DNA from: Geodermatophilus obscurus
GTDB lineage: Bacteria > Actinomycetota > Actinomycetes > Mycobacteriales > Geodermatophilaceae
Assembly: GCF_900143215.1 (NCBI RefSeq)
Contig: NZ_FRDM01000001.1
Coordinates: 62,001-126,000 of the forward strand
DNA: 64,000 nucleotides
Direction of reading: 5' to 3'
Shown piece after piece: positions 42,479-49,545 of this stretch; within the stretch, counting starts at the first letter, position 1, and each line of letters starts with the position of its first letter. The position numbers were made by a program, and so were the translations under genes. The notes under the pieces were generated by a model, which made no database searches, was not told the DNA's origin, and worked only from the letters and a program-made list of their open reading frames with translations.

Positions 42479-43636
42479 GTGGCCGGGGGGACGACGGAGG
42501 CGCGGACGTCGCTGTGGCGGCTGCCGGCGATGCGGGCGCTGGTCGGTGCGACGGTGCTCGGTTTCACCAGCTTCTGCCTGACGCTGGCCTCGCTGCCCAC
42601 CCTCGCGGTCGCCCGGGGCGCGGCGGCCGACACGGCCGGTGTGGTGACCGCTGTCTTCCTCGTCGTCACCGTCGCCGGACAGTCGGCAGTGCCGGCGGCG
42701 ACCGCCCGGTTCGGCGCGGGGCCGGTGCTGGCGGTGGGGCTCGTGGCCCTCGGCGCGCCCTCGCCGCTCTACGCGGTCGACGGCGGGCTGCTGTGGCTCT
42801 CGGCGGTCTCCGCGGTCCGCGGCGCCGGGTTCGCGGTGCTCACGGTGCTCGGGGCGATGCTGGCCGCGCGGGTCGCCCCGGCCGCGCGGCGCGGCGAGTC
42901 GATCGGCATCTACGGGCTGGCGATCGCGGTGCCCAACCTGCTCGCCGTCCCCGCCGGGGTCGCGCTGGTGCTCGACGACCAGGTCACCTGGCTGGCCTGG
43001 CTGGCCGCCTCGCCGGTGCTCGCGCTGCCGCTGGTGCCCGGTGTGGTCCGCGGGGCGCGCACCGAGCGGCCGGCCGGGAGGTCGTCCTCCCGCGCCGCGG
43101 TGCGGGCCGCGCTGCCGCCGTCGGTGGTGCTGCTCGTGGTCACCCTCGCCGGCGGCGGGCTGGTGACCTTCCTGCCGATCGAGCGGCCCGACGGCACCCT
43201 GGCGACGGCGACGCTGCTGGTCTTCGGGATCGCCGGGGCGGTCGGCCGCTGGCGGGCCGGCGTGCTCGCCGACCGGGTGGGCACCCGGCTGCTGCTGCCG
43301 CTGGCGCTGCTCGCCTCGGCGGCCGGGCTCACCGCCGTCGCGTTCGGGCTGGGGACCGGAGCCGGCTGGGTCCTCGCCGGTGCCGCCGTCTTCGGCGCGG
43401 GCTACGGGGCGGTGCAGAACCTGACGCTGCTGACCGCCTTCGCCCGCGCCGGCGAGGGTGGGACCACCGCCGCGAGCGCGATGTGGAACGCCTCGTTCGA
43501 CGCCGGGACCGCCGTCGGCGCCCTGGCGCTCGGGGTGGTGGCGGCCGGGGTCGGTCTGCCGTGGACCTACGTCCTCGTCGCCGGTGTGCTGTTGCTCGCC
43601 CTGCCGCTGGCGCGGGCGGCGACGCGGCCGGCCTGA
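42479..43636 (+). CDS. MFS transporter
   Basis: This 385-residue membrane protein has 12 hydrophobic helices. The typical loop 2-3 motif is weak, but helix 4-5 (AMLAARVAPAARRGESIGIY) and the loop 8-9 motif RAGVLADRVGTRLLLPLALL are clear. It resembles drug/metabolite exporters. A GAGGGGAG ribosome-binding site precedes the GTG at 42479. The divergent methyltransferase may modify its substrate, but this is speculation from position. Confidence 0.88.
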   Translation: MAGGTTEARTSLWRLPAMRALVGATVLGFTSFCLTLASLPTLAVARGAAADTAGVVTAVFLVVTVAGQSAVPAATARFGAGPVLAVGLVALGAPSPLYAVDGGLLWLSAVSAVRGAGFAVLTVLGAMLAARVAPAARRGESIGIYGLAIAVPNLLAVPAGVALVLDDQVTWLAWLAASPVLALPLVPGVVRGARTERPAGRSSSRAAVRAALPPSVVLLVVTLAGGGLVTFLPIERPDGTLATATLLVFGIAGAVGRWRAGVLADRVGTRLLLPLALLASAAGLTAVAFGLGTGAGWVLAGAAVFGAGYGAVQNLTLLTAFARAGEGGTTAASAMWNASFDAGTAVGALALGVVAAGVGLPWTYVLVAGVLLLALPLARAATRPA

Positions 43637-43687
43637 CCGGGTCGCCGGCCCCTGCCCACGCCGGCCGGCCGGGTGTAGACGTCAGCG

Positions 43688-44125
43688 ATGAGCGAGTTCG
43701 AGGTCCTCGAGCTGTTCCGCCGCGCGGTGGCCGACGACGACGCGACCGCCATGCGGGCGGGTCTGGACCGGCTGCTCGGCCTGACCTCGGGGACCGGCCT
43801 GTCGGCCGAGGACGAGTACCGCGTCCGGCACGCCGACTACGTGATGGAGATGCCGCAGTCGGGCGAGCGCGTCCGCGGCCGCGAGGCGATGCGGGCGATG
43901 CAGAAGGCGTTCCCCACCCCACCGCGGATCACCGTGCGGCGCGTGGTCGGCACCGGCCACGTGTGGGTCCTCGAGGGCGTCAACGACTACGGCGCGGAGG
44001 TCTGGCACGTCGCGCTCGTCCTGGAGTTCGACGACGACGGGCGGATCGTGCGCGACACCCGGTACTACGCGCAGCCCGTCGAGCCGCCTGCCTGGCGGGC
44101 TCCGTGGGTCGAGCCGCTTTGCTGA
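43688..44125 (+). CDS. SnoaL/NTF2-like protein
   Basis: This 145-residue protein has the NTF2-like pattern: VLELFRRAVADDDATAMRAG, YVMEMPQSGERVRGREAMRA and WHVALVLEFDDDGRIVRDTRYYAQPVEPP. It is likely a small enzyme or binding protein of unknown ligand. TAGACG lies 6 bases before the ATG without a ribosome-binding site. The final segment RDTRYYAQPVEPPAWRAPWVE is characteristic of a SnoaL subgroup common in actinobacteria. Confidence 0.85.
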   Translation: MSEFEVLELFRRAVADDDATAMRAGLDRLLGLTSGTGLSAEDEYRVRHADYVMEMPQSGERVRGREAMRAMQKAFPTPPRITVRRVVGTGHVWVLEGVNDYGAEVWHVALVLEFDDDGRIVRDTRYYAQPVEPPAWRAPWVEPLC

Positions 44126-44128
44126 CGG

Positions 44129-44476
44129 TCAGCCGGCGACGCGTGCGGCGGCCTCGCGCAGCGCGCGGAGGAAGAGGATCTCCTCGGCCGACCGGCGCAG
44201 CCAGGTGCGCAGCCCCTCGGGGTCGCCGCGGGAGGCGTCGCGCAGCTGCCCCAGGTCCAGCTGCCGGGTGCTGGCCTGTGCGCGCTGGGCCGGGGGGAGC
44301 CGCCGGCCGTCGGCGCGCGCGATCGCGGTCAGGCCGGCGCCGACGAACACGAGGTCGCGGACCTCGGGGATGCCGGCGAGCAACTCGTCCACCCCGGCGC
44401 CGTCGCCGGCGGAGAGGCGGCGGACCAGCTCGTCGGCGGTCTCCCGGCCAGCGGCCTGGGGGTCTGGTGCGGTCAC
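44129..44476 (-). CDS. Hypothetical helical protein
   Basis: This 115-residue protein is predicted to be all-helical and soluble, with the segments ADELVRRLSAGDGAGVDELL, GLTAIARADGRRLPPAQRAQ and RTWLRRSAEEILFLRALREA. I do not recognise the family. GTG 44476 is preferred to ATG 44485 because the ATG lies within the -10 box GACAAT (44484-44489), 7 bases before the GTG. It is tail-to-tail with the SnoaL gene. Confidence 0.7.
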   Translation of the reverse strand: MTAPDPQAAGRETADELVRRLSAGDGAGVDELLAGIPEVRDLVFVGAGLTAIARADGRRLPPAQRAQASTRQLDLGQLRDASRGDPEGLRTWLRRSAEEILFLRALREAAARVAG

Positions 44477-44527
44477 CCGCCCCATTGTCGTCGTCCGGGC
44501 GGGGCTGATCCCGGCGGCCCCCTCGCC

Positions 44528-44597
44528 TTGATCATGGGGCTGTTGCCGACGGCACCGGCGTGTCCGGCCGGGTCGCCCGCAACGACCCCGTGATCAA
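44528..44597. repeat. Palindromic repeat B, copy 2
   Basis: A 70-bp imperfect palindrome has ends TTGATCATGGGG and CCCCGTGATCAA, inner arms TGTTGCCGACGGCACC and GGGTCGCCCGCAAC, and a centre GGCGTGTCCGGCC. It is related to the element at 9218-9286. It sits between a hypothetical gene and the end of the ABC permease gene. Confidence 0.75.
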
Positions 44598-44610
44598 CGG
44601 GGATCGGGCG

Positions 44611-45426
44611 TCACGCGTCGCGGCGGGCGAACACCGCAGCGGCGACCGCCAGGACGACGGCGACCTCGGCGACGAACACCGCGAAGCCGACCCAGGGGTC
44701 CAGCAGCAGCGGGTTGAACGACTGCGGCGTCGCGATGGCCGACCCGGCGTTGCCCGGCATCAGCTTGGTCGCCCACTCGCCCCAGGCGCCGGGCAGCACC
44801 ATCACCAGGTTCCCGACGACGAAGACCAGGCCCAGCACGATCGCCAGCGCGGCCGCGGTGTGCCGGACCAGCAGGCCGACGGCGGCGGCGAACAGCCCGA
44901 GCCCGGCCAGGTAGAGGCCGCTGCCCACCATCGACCGGAGCACGCCGTCGTCGGTCAGGGCCAGGCCGATGCCCTCGCGGTCGAGGAACCAGTTGCCGCC
45001 GAGGTAGCCGGCCAGCGCGGTCAGCGTGCCGGCGACGAACAGCGTCGAGGTGAGCACCGCGGCCTTGGCCGCGAGCACCGCGCCGCGCCGCGGGGTGGCC
45101 GCCAGCGTCGCGCGGATCATCCCGGTGCCGTACTCGCTGGTGACCACCAGCGCCCCCAGGACGACGGCGGTGACCTGCGCGAACACGATGCCCCAGGTGA
45201 CGAAGGCGCCGACCGGCTCGCCGACGTCACCGCGCGCCAGGGCCCCGGCGCTGAGCGCGCACACCAGGGTGGTGAGGCCCGCGCCCAGCAGGAACATCGC
45301 CGTGAGCGACCAGGGCGTCGAGCGGACGGTCCAGAACTTGACCCACTCGGCCCGCAGCGCAGCCGTGGCACCGGGCGGCGGCGCGGTCTCGACCCGGGTC
45401 CAGGCGTGCGTGCCCACGGCGGTCAT
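44611..45426 (-). CDS. ABC-2 type transporter permease
   Basis: This 271-residue integral membrane protein has six hydrophobic segments after an N-terminal cytoplasmic part (ALRAEWVKFWTVRSTPW, typical of ABC-2 permeases). The conserved SEYGTGMIRATLAATPRRGA follows helix 2. The ATG overlaps the stop of the ATPase gene by 4 bases. The substrate is unknown; transporters of this kind export lipids, peptides or drugs. Confidence 0.92.
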   Translation of the reverse strand: MTAVGTHAWTRVETAPPPGATAALRAEWVKFWTVRSTPWSLTAMFLLGAGLTTLVCALSAGALARGDVGEPVGAFVTWGIVFAQVTAVVLGALVVTSEYGTGMIRATLAATPRRGAVLAAKAAVLTSTLFVAGTLTALAGYLGGNWFLDREGIGLALTDDGVLRSMVGSGLYLAGLGLFAAAVGLLVRHTAAALAIVLGLVFVVGNLVMVLPGAWGEWATKLMPGNAGSAIATPQSFNPLLLDPWVGFAVFVAEVAVVLAVAAAVFARRDA

Positions 45427-46328
45427 CGGGAGGCTCCTGCGTACTCGACGCTGTCGGCGGTCAGGGTCATGAAGGCGTCCTCGAGGGAGGAGCGCACCAG
45501 GGTCAGCTCGTGCAGCAGCAGCCCGGACCGGCCGACCAGCTCACCGACGCCGGCCGGGCCGAGGCCGCGCACGCGCAGCTCCCCGCCGTGCGCGGCGACG
45601 TCCAGGCCCCGGTGGCGCAGCAGGGTGGCGACCTCGTCGTGCTGCGGGCTGCGGACCCGCACGTGGGAGGCGGCGTGCTGCGCGACGAACTTCGCGGTGG
45701 AGCAGTCGGCCAGCACCCGGCCGCGGCCGATGACCACGAGGTGGTCGGCGGTCAGCGCCATCTCCGACATCAGGTGGCTGGAGACGAACACCGTGCGGCC
45801 CTCGGCGGCGAGGTCCCGGGCCAGGGTGCGCACCCAGCGGATGCCCTCGGGGTCCAGCCCGTTGACCGGCTCGTCGAGGACGACGACCGGCGGGTCGCCG
45901 ATCAGCGCGGCCGCGATGCCCAGCCGCTGCCCCATGCCGAGGGAGAACCGGCCGACCCGCTGGTCGGCGACCGCGGTGATCCCGACCAGGTCGAGCACCT
46001 CGTCGACGCGGGTCCGCGGGATGCCGTTGCTGGCCGCCAGCCAGCGCAGGTGGTCGCGCGCCGAGCGGCCCGGGTGCAGGGCGCGGGCCTCGAGCAGCGC
46101 ACCCACCTCGCGCAGCGGGGCGGGGAAGTCGGCGTAGCGGCGGCCGTTGACGGTGACGCTGCCGGAGGTGGGGCGGTCCAGCCCGAGCACCATCCGCATG
46201 GTCGTCGACTTGCCGGCGCCGTTGGGGCCGAGGAAGCCGGTCACCCGGCCGGGCTCGACGGTGAAGCTGATGCCGTCGACGGCGGTGCGGTCGCCGTAGG
46301 TCTTGGTGAGCCGGTGCGCGGTGATCAT
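45423..46328 (-). CDS. ABC transporter ATP-binding protein
   Basis: This 301-residue ATPase has Walker A GPNGAGKST at about 35-43, the ABC signature as FSLGMGQRL (variant of LSGGQ), Walker B VVVLDEPVNGLDPEG and the switch histidine in VSSHLMSEM. The C-terminal 80 residues are the DUF4162-like extension of drug exporters. It is the first gene of a two-gene operon with the permease. Such pairs often confer resistance to lantibiotics or other envelope agents; here this is only a possibility. Confidence 0.94.
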   Translation of the reverse strand: MITAHRLTKTYGDRTAVDGISFTVEPGRVTGFLGPNGAGKSTTMRMVLGLDRPTSGSVTVNGRRYADFPAPLREVGALLEARALHPGRSARDHLRWLAASNGIPRTRVDEVLDLVGITAVADQRVGRFSLGMGQRLGIAAALIGDPPVVVLDEPVNGLDPEGIRWVRTLARDLAAEGRTVFVSSHLMSEMALTADHLVVIGRGRVLADCSTAKFVAQHAASHVRVRSPQHDEVATLLRHRGLDVAAHGGELRVRGLGPAGVGELVGRSGLLLHELTLVRSSLEDAFMTLTADSVEYAGASR

Positions 46329-46470
46329 GCGATCACCCGGCCGCGGGAGGTCGGGGAGGTCATGGCGTCGAGGCTCGCGGCCGCCGGCGCCGGCGGGTAT
46401 CCGGGAACGCCCTGGACCGACCCTGAACGCCCCCTGAACCCCGCTCCCTCCGTCGAGATCGCGCGCTCTC

Positions 46471-46510
46471 GACGGGCGGGACCGGGCAGGACCGGGCGGG
46501 ACCGGGCCGG
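46471..46510. repeat. Four 10-bp tandem units
   Basis: The unit (ga/ac)cgggc(g/a)gg occurs four times in a row: gacgggcggg, accgggcagg, accgggcggg, accgggccgg. It lies in the gap between the end of the flavoprotein gene and the start of the ABC operon. Confidence 0.8.
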
Positions 46511-46515
46511 GGGCG

Positions 46516-47592
46516 CTACGCCGAGCGGGGGAGCGCCGTGTCCGGGTGCAGCAGCCGGCGCAGCGCCACGGCGGCCTCGCGGCCGGCCCGGTTGGCGCCC
46601 ACCGTGCTCGCCGAGGGGCCGTAGCCGACCAGGTGCACCCGCGGCTCCCCGGCCACGTGCGTGCCCGCCATCCGGATCCCGCCGCCCGGCCCGCGCAGCC
46701 CCAGCGGCCTCAGGTGGCCCAGCGCCGCCCGGAAGCCGGTGGCCCACAGGACGGCGTCGGCGCGGACGGACCGGCCGTCGTCCCACGCGACCCCGTCGGG
46801 GGTGAGGCGGTCGAACACCGGCAGCCGGTCGAGGACGCCGCGGGCGCGGGCCTCGCGCACCCACGGCGTGACGACCAGCCCGGTGACGCCGACGACGCTC
46901 CCCGGGGACCGGCCCTCGCGGACGGCGTCCTCGACCAGCGCGACCGCCGCCCGGCCCTCGTCGGGCCCGAACGGCTCCTCGCGCCAGACCGGCGGGCGCC
47001 GGGTCACCCAGGTCGTGTCGGCGACCTCGGAGATCTCCCCGAGCAACTGCACCGCCGAGGCCCCGCCACCCACCACGACCACCGACCGGCCGGTGAACTC
47101 CGCAGCACCCCGGTAGTCGACCGGGGTCAGCTGGCGGCCCCGGAAGAGCTCCTGCCCGGGGTAGCGGGGCACGAACGGCCGGGTCCAGGTGCCGGTGGCG
47201 TTGACGACGGCAGCGGCGGTCCAGTCGCCGTCCGCGGTCTCGACGCGGAACCGGCCGTCGCGGGTCCGCCGGACCGCGCGCACACGGACCGGCCGGTGCA
47301 CCGGCAGCGCGAAGTGCCGCTCGTAGTCGGCGAAGTAGGCGGGAACGGCCGCTGCCGCCGGGACGTCGTCCTGCGCCGGTGGAAACGGCAGGCCGGGCAG
47401 GTCGTGCACGTGGTGGGTGCGGGCCAGGGTCAGCGACGGCCAGCGGTGCTGCCACGCGCCACCGGCGCGGGTCTCGCCGTCGAGGACGACGAAGCCCGTG
47501 CCGGGCGCGAACCCCTGCCGCGCCAGGTGGTAGGCGGCGCTCAGCCCGGCCTGCCCGGCGCCGATGACGACGACCTCCACGTTCCTGCTCAC
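46516..47592 (-). CDS. FAD/NAD(P)-binding oxidoreductase, flavin monooxygenase-like
   Basis: This 358-residue protein has an FAD motif VVVIGAGQAGLSAAYHLARQ at 7-26, a second dinucleotide motif SVVVVGGGASAVQLLGE near 170 and ATGFRAALGHL near the end. This layout is that of small flavin-containing monooxygenases and thioredoxin-reductase-like CzcO proteins. It has WQHRWPSLTLARTHHVHDLP in the substrate part. Probable role: NADPH-dependent oxygenation of a small molecule. The substrate is unknown. Confidence 0.9.
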   Translation of the reverse strand: MSRNVEVVVIGAGQAGLSAAYHLARQGFAPGTGFVVLDGETRAGGAWQHRWPSLTLARTHHVHDLPGLPFPPAQDDVPAAAAVPAYFADYERHFALPVHRPVRVRAVRRTRDGRFRVETADGDWTAAAVVNATGTWTRPFVPRYPGQELFRGRQLTPVDYRGAAEFTGRSVVVVGGGASAVQLLGEISEVADTTWVTRRPPVWREEPFGPDEGRAAVALVEDAVREGRSPGSVVGVTGLVVTPWVREARARGVLDRLPVFDRLTPDGVAWDDGRSVRADAVLWATGFRAALGHLRPLGLRGPGGGIRMAGTHVAGEPRVHLVGYGPSASTVGANRAGREAAVALRRLLHPDTALPRSA

Positions 47593-47631
47593 ACCCGGAC
47601 AACGGCGTCGCGGCGTCCGGCCTTCCGCGGG

Positions 47632-47979
47632 CTACCCGGTGGGGGTGAGGACCAGCCGGCCGAGCGCCTCCCCGGTGAGCGTGACGGTGTCGTACGGGTC
47701 GAGGCCGAACCGGACGGTGACCGCGCCCGGGCGGGCCTCCACGAGGACGGTGGGCCGCCACTCCGCGTCCTCCGACGGCCAGTACCACCAGCGCTCGGCC
47801 AGCAGCGGCAGGCCGGACCGGCGCAGGAACGCCACCGCCTCCGCCCGGTCCGGGAAGGCGCGCAGGACGGAACCGAAGACGGCGTGCGCCACCCACACGT
47901 CGGCGCCGCCGCGCCGCTCGACGCCGACGTGCCCGACCAGTTCGCCGTCCTCCTCGCGGACGACCCGCTCCAGCTCCAC
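47632..47979 (-). CDS. Hypothetical protein
   Basis: This 115-residue soluble protein has mixed alpha/beta character, with several tryptophans in ERWWYWPSEDAEWRPTVLVE and an early beta-rich part GHVGVERRGGADVWVAHAVF. I do not recognise the family. Codon usage is typical of real genes here. It lies 39 bp beyond the start of the flavoprotein gene on the same strand. Confidence 0.65.
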   Translation of the reverse strand: MELERVVREEDGELVGHVGVERRGGADVWVAHAVFGSVLRAFPDRAEAVAFLRRSGLPLLAERWWYWPSEDAEWRPTVLVEARPGAVTVRFGLDPYDTVTLTGEALGRLVLTPTG

Positions 47980-48447
47980 GACCCGACGGTAGGAACGGCG
48001 GCAACCGGATTCCGCGCATCGTGCGGGTTCCTTGCGGTTCCCCGGCGGGGGCGCTGCGGATGGGCCAGCAGAGTCCTCCCTGTTCCCGGAACACCGGCAC
48101 CGACGTCGTCAGCGGCGCGCAGCGCGCCGGTGGGTCCCGGGAAGCCGGCCCTCCGGGGCCGAACGGACAGCCGGCGTCTCCATCGCACGGGGGGACGGAG
48201 CCGCCGGCCGGTTCGACCGGCACCGCCGTGGGGACGGCGGCGCCGGCCGGACGGGGACGACCGGGACGCCGAGGGGGATCGGCGGCACCGGCTGCCCGAC
48301 GACCGGCGCGACCGGAGGGGACGGGAGCGCCGGCCGGACGGGGACGACGGAGCCGGCCGCGGGGGACCGCGGCCGGCTCCGCCGCGTCGTCCGGGTGCGC
48401 AGCTCCCGGTGCGCACCGTTCGTCCTGCACCGGTCCGGAACACGCGT
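47980..48447. other. 470-bp GC-rich non-coding gap with direct repeats
   Basis: Reading frames cross this gap on both strands, but all carry many A- or T-ending codons unlike the neighbours. A 22-bp sequence ending CCGGACGGGGACGAC occurs at 48240-48261 and 48327-48348. Shorter variants of GACCGG and GGGGACGG recur between them. No gene, tRNA or known element was recognised. Confidence 0.55.
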
Positions 48448-48453
48448 TACGTT
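48448..48453 (+). promoter_or_regulatory. -10 box of the second tetR gene
   Basis: TACGTT lies 6 bases before GTG 48460. CTGCAC, a weak -35 hexamer, is 17 bp upstream (48425-48430). The layout equals that of the XRE operon at 33858. Confidence 0.45.
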
Positions 48454-48459
48454 CGTTCG

Positions 48460-49083
48460 GTGACGGAGTGTGACGAAATGGTCCGGACGGTCGCCCCGAC
48501 CCGTACCCGGTCGGGCGGACCCCGGTTGGACGCGTCCCGCGACGCGGCGATCGCGTCGGCGGTGCTGGAGGTGCTCGGCCGGGCCGGTTACGCCGGCCTG
48601 ACGATGGACGCCGTCGCCCTGGCGGCCGGGGTCGGCAAGGCGACGATCTACCGGCGCTGGTCGAGCAAGGCCGAGCTGCTGCTCAGCGTGTTGGACGTCG
48701 TGGGCGCCCCGGTGCTGGAGGTCCCCGACACCGGCGGCCGGCGCGACGACCTGGTCACCGTCCTGTCCGAGGTCGTGACGCTCGTCGGCGGCCCCTCCGG
48801 GCGGGCGCTGCGCAGCCTGCTCGGCGCCGTCGTCGACGACCCGGCGCTGCAGGAGGGCTGCTGCCGCCTGCCACTGGCCAACTGGGACGCGGCCTGGTCG
48901 GCCGTGCTGGCCCGGGCGGTCGCGCGCGGCGAGGTCCCCGCGGGCGCGGGGGAGTCGGTCGCGGCGGAGGTCGGTCCCGCGGTGCTGGTGCTGCGCTGGC
49001 TGGTCACCGGGCGCCCGCTGGACGGCACCGTCGTCCCCGAGCTGGTCGACCGGGTGGTGCTGCCGCTGCTGCGCTGCCGGTAG
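48460..49083 (+). CDS. TetR/AcrR family regulator
   Basis: This 207-residue repressor has an N-terminal helix-turn-helix with AGVGKATIYRRWSSKAELLL as recognition region, nearly the same as in the TetR at 10325-10951. Its TetR_C_11-like C-terminal half contains GRALRSLLGAVVDDPALQEG. GTG 48460 is given as a leaderless start; ATG 48478 with an upstream GGAG is an alternative, leaving 201 residues. The nearest downstream genes encode the DUF6394-like protein and a potassium channel, so control of these is possible but unproven. Confidence 0.88.
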   Translation: MTECDEMVRTVAPTRTRSGGPRLDASRDAAIASAVLEVLGRAGYAGLTMDAVALAAGVGKATIYRRWSSKAELLLSVLDVVGAPVLEVPDTGGRRDDLVTVLSEVVTLVGGPSGRALRSLLGAVVDDPALQEGCCRLPLANWDAAWSAVLARAVARGEVPAGAGESVAAEVGPAVLVLRWLVTGRPLDGTVVPELVDRVVLPLLRCR

Positions 49084-49145
49084 CGCGCGAGGCCGGGGAC
49101 GGGGATGCTCACGTCCTCGTCGGGTCGGTGTCGGAGGAGGTCCGG

Positions 49146-49532
49146 GTGAACCTGGAGAAGGTCGTCTTCGGGTTCTTCGTCCTGCTCGCCGCCACGCTGA
49201 ACTTCGGGTTCTTCATCGGTGACATCGAGAACCCGGTGCTGCACAACCGCTTCGAGCTGTTCGCGGCGGTCGTCGTCAACCTGATCGCCACCGTGCTGAA
49301 GTTCGGCGACCGCACGCAGATCGGCGCGGTGCACCTGGCCACCAGCCTGGTCGCCGACCTCCAGCTCATCAGCGCCGCGCTGGTGTACGGCTACGCGATC
49401 TACGTCTCCACCGCAGGCCTCACCCCCGGCACGATGGCGAGCATCGTGTCGCTCTCCGGCGGCGCACTGCTGGCCAACCTCGTCTCGGTCGTCCTGCTGG
49501 TCGTCGAGACGGTGTCCTTCCACCGCGGATGA
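49146..49532 (+). CDS. DUF6394-like membrane protein
   Basis: This 128-residue protein has four membrane segments, with the conserved stretch LNFGFFIGDIENPVLHNRFE after the first helix and VVVNLIATVLKFGDRTQIGA around the second. It matches the small family found next to TrkA-type potassium channels. GTG 49146 is chosen because GGAGGAGG lies 5 bases upstream. The channel gene follows after 13 bp, so the two proteins probably work together, perhaps as channel and accessory subunit. Confidence 0.8.
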   Translation: MNLEKVVFGFFVLLAATLNFGFFIGDIENPVLHNRFELFAAVVVNLIATVLKFGDRTQIGAVHLATSLVADLQLISAALVYGYAIYVSTAGLTPGTMASIVSLSGGALLANLVSVVLLVVETVSFHRG

Positions 49533-49545
49533 GACGGAGGCCGCC

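Noticed and set aside
44611..46328. Assigning the ABC-2 pair to lantibiotic resistance
   Set aside because: The family also exports lipids and drugs, and no two-component system or peptide gene is adjacent.
48021..48473. Plus-strand frames in the gap before tetR, including one with Gly-Thr-rich sequence resembling a collagen-like protein
   Set aside because: Codon third positions are not GC-biased as in true genes here, there is no steady Gly-x-x period, and no ribosome-binding site fits.
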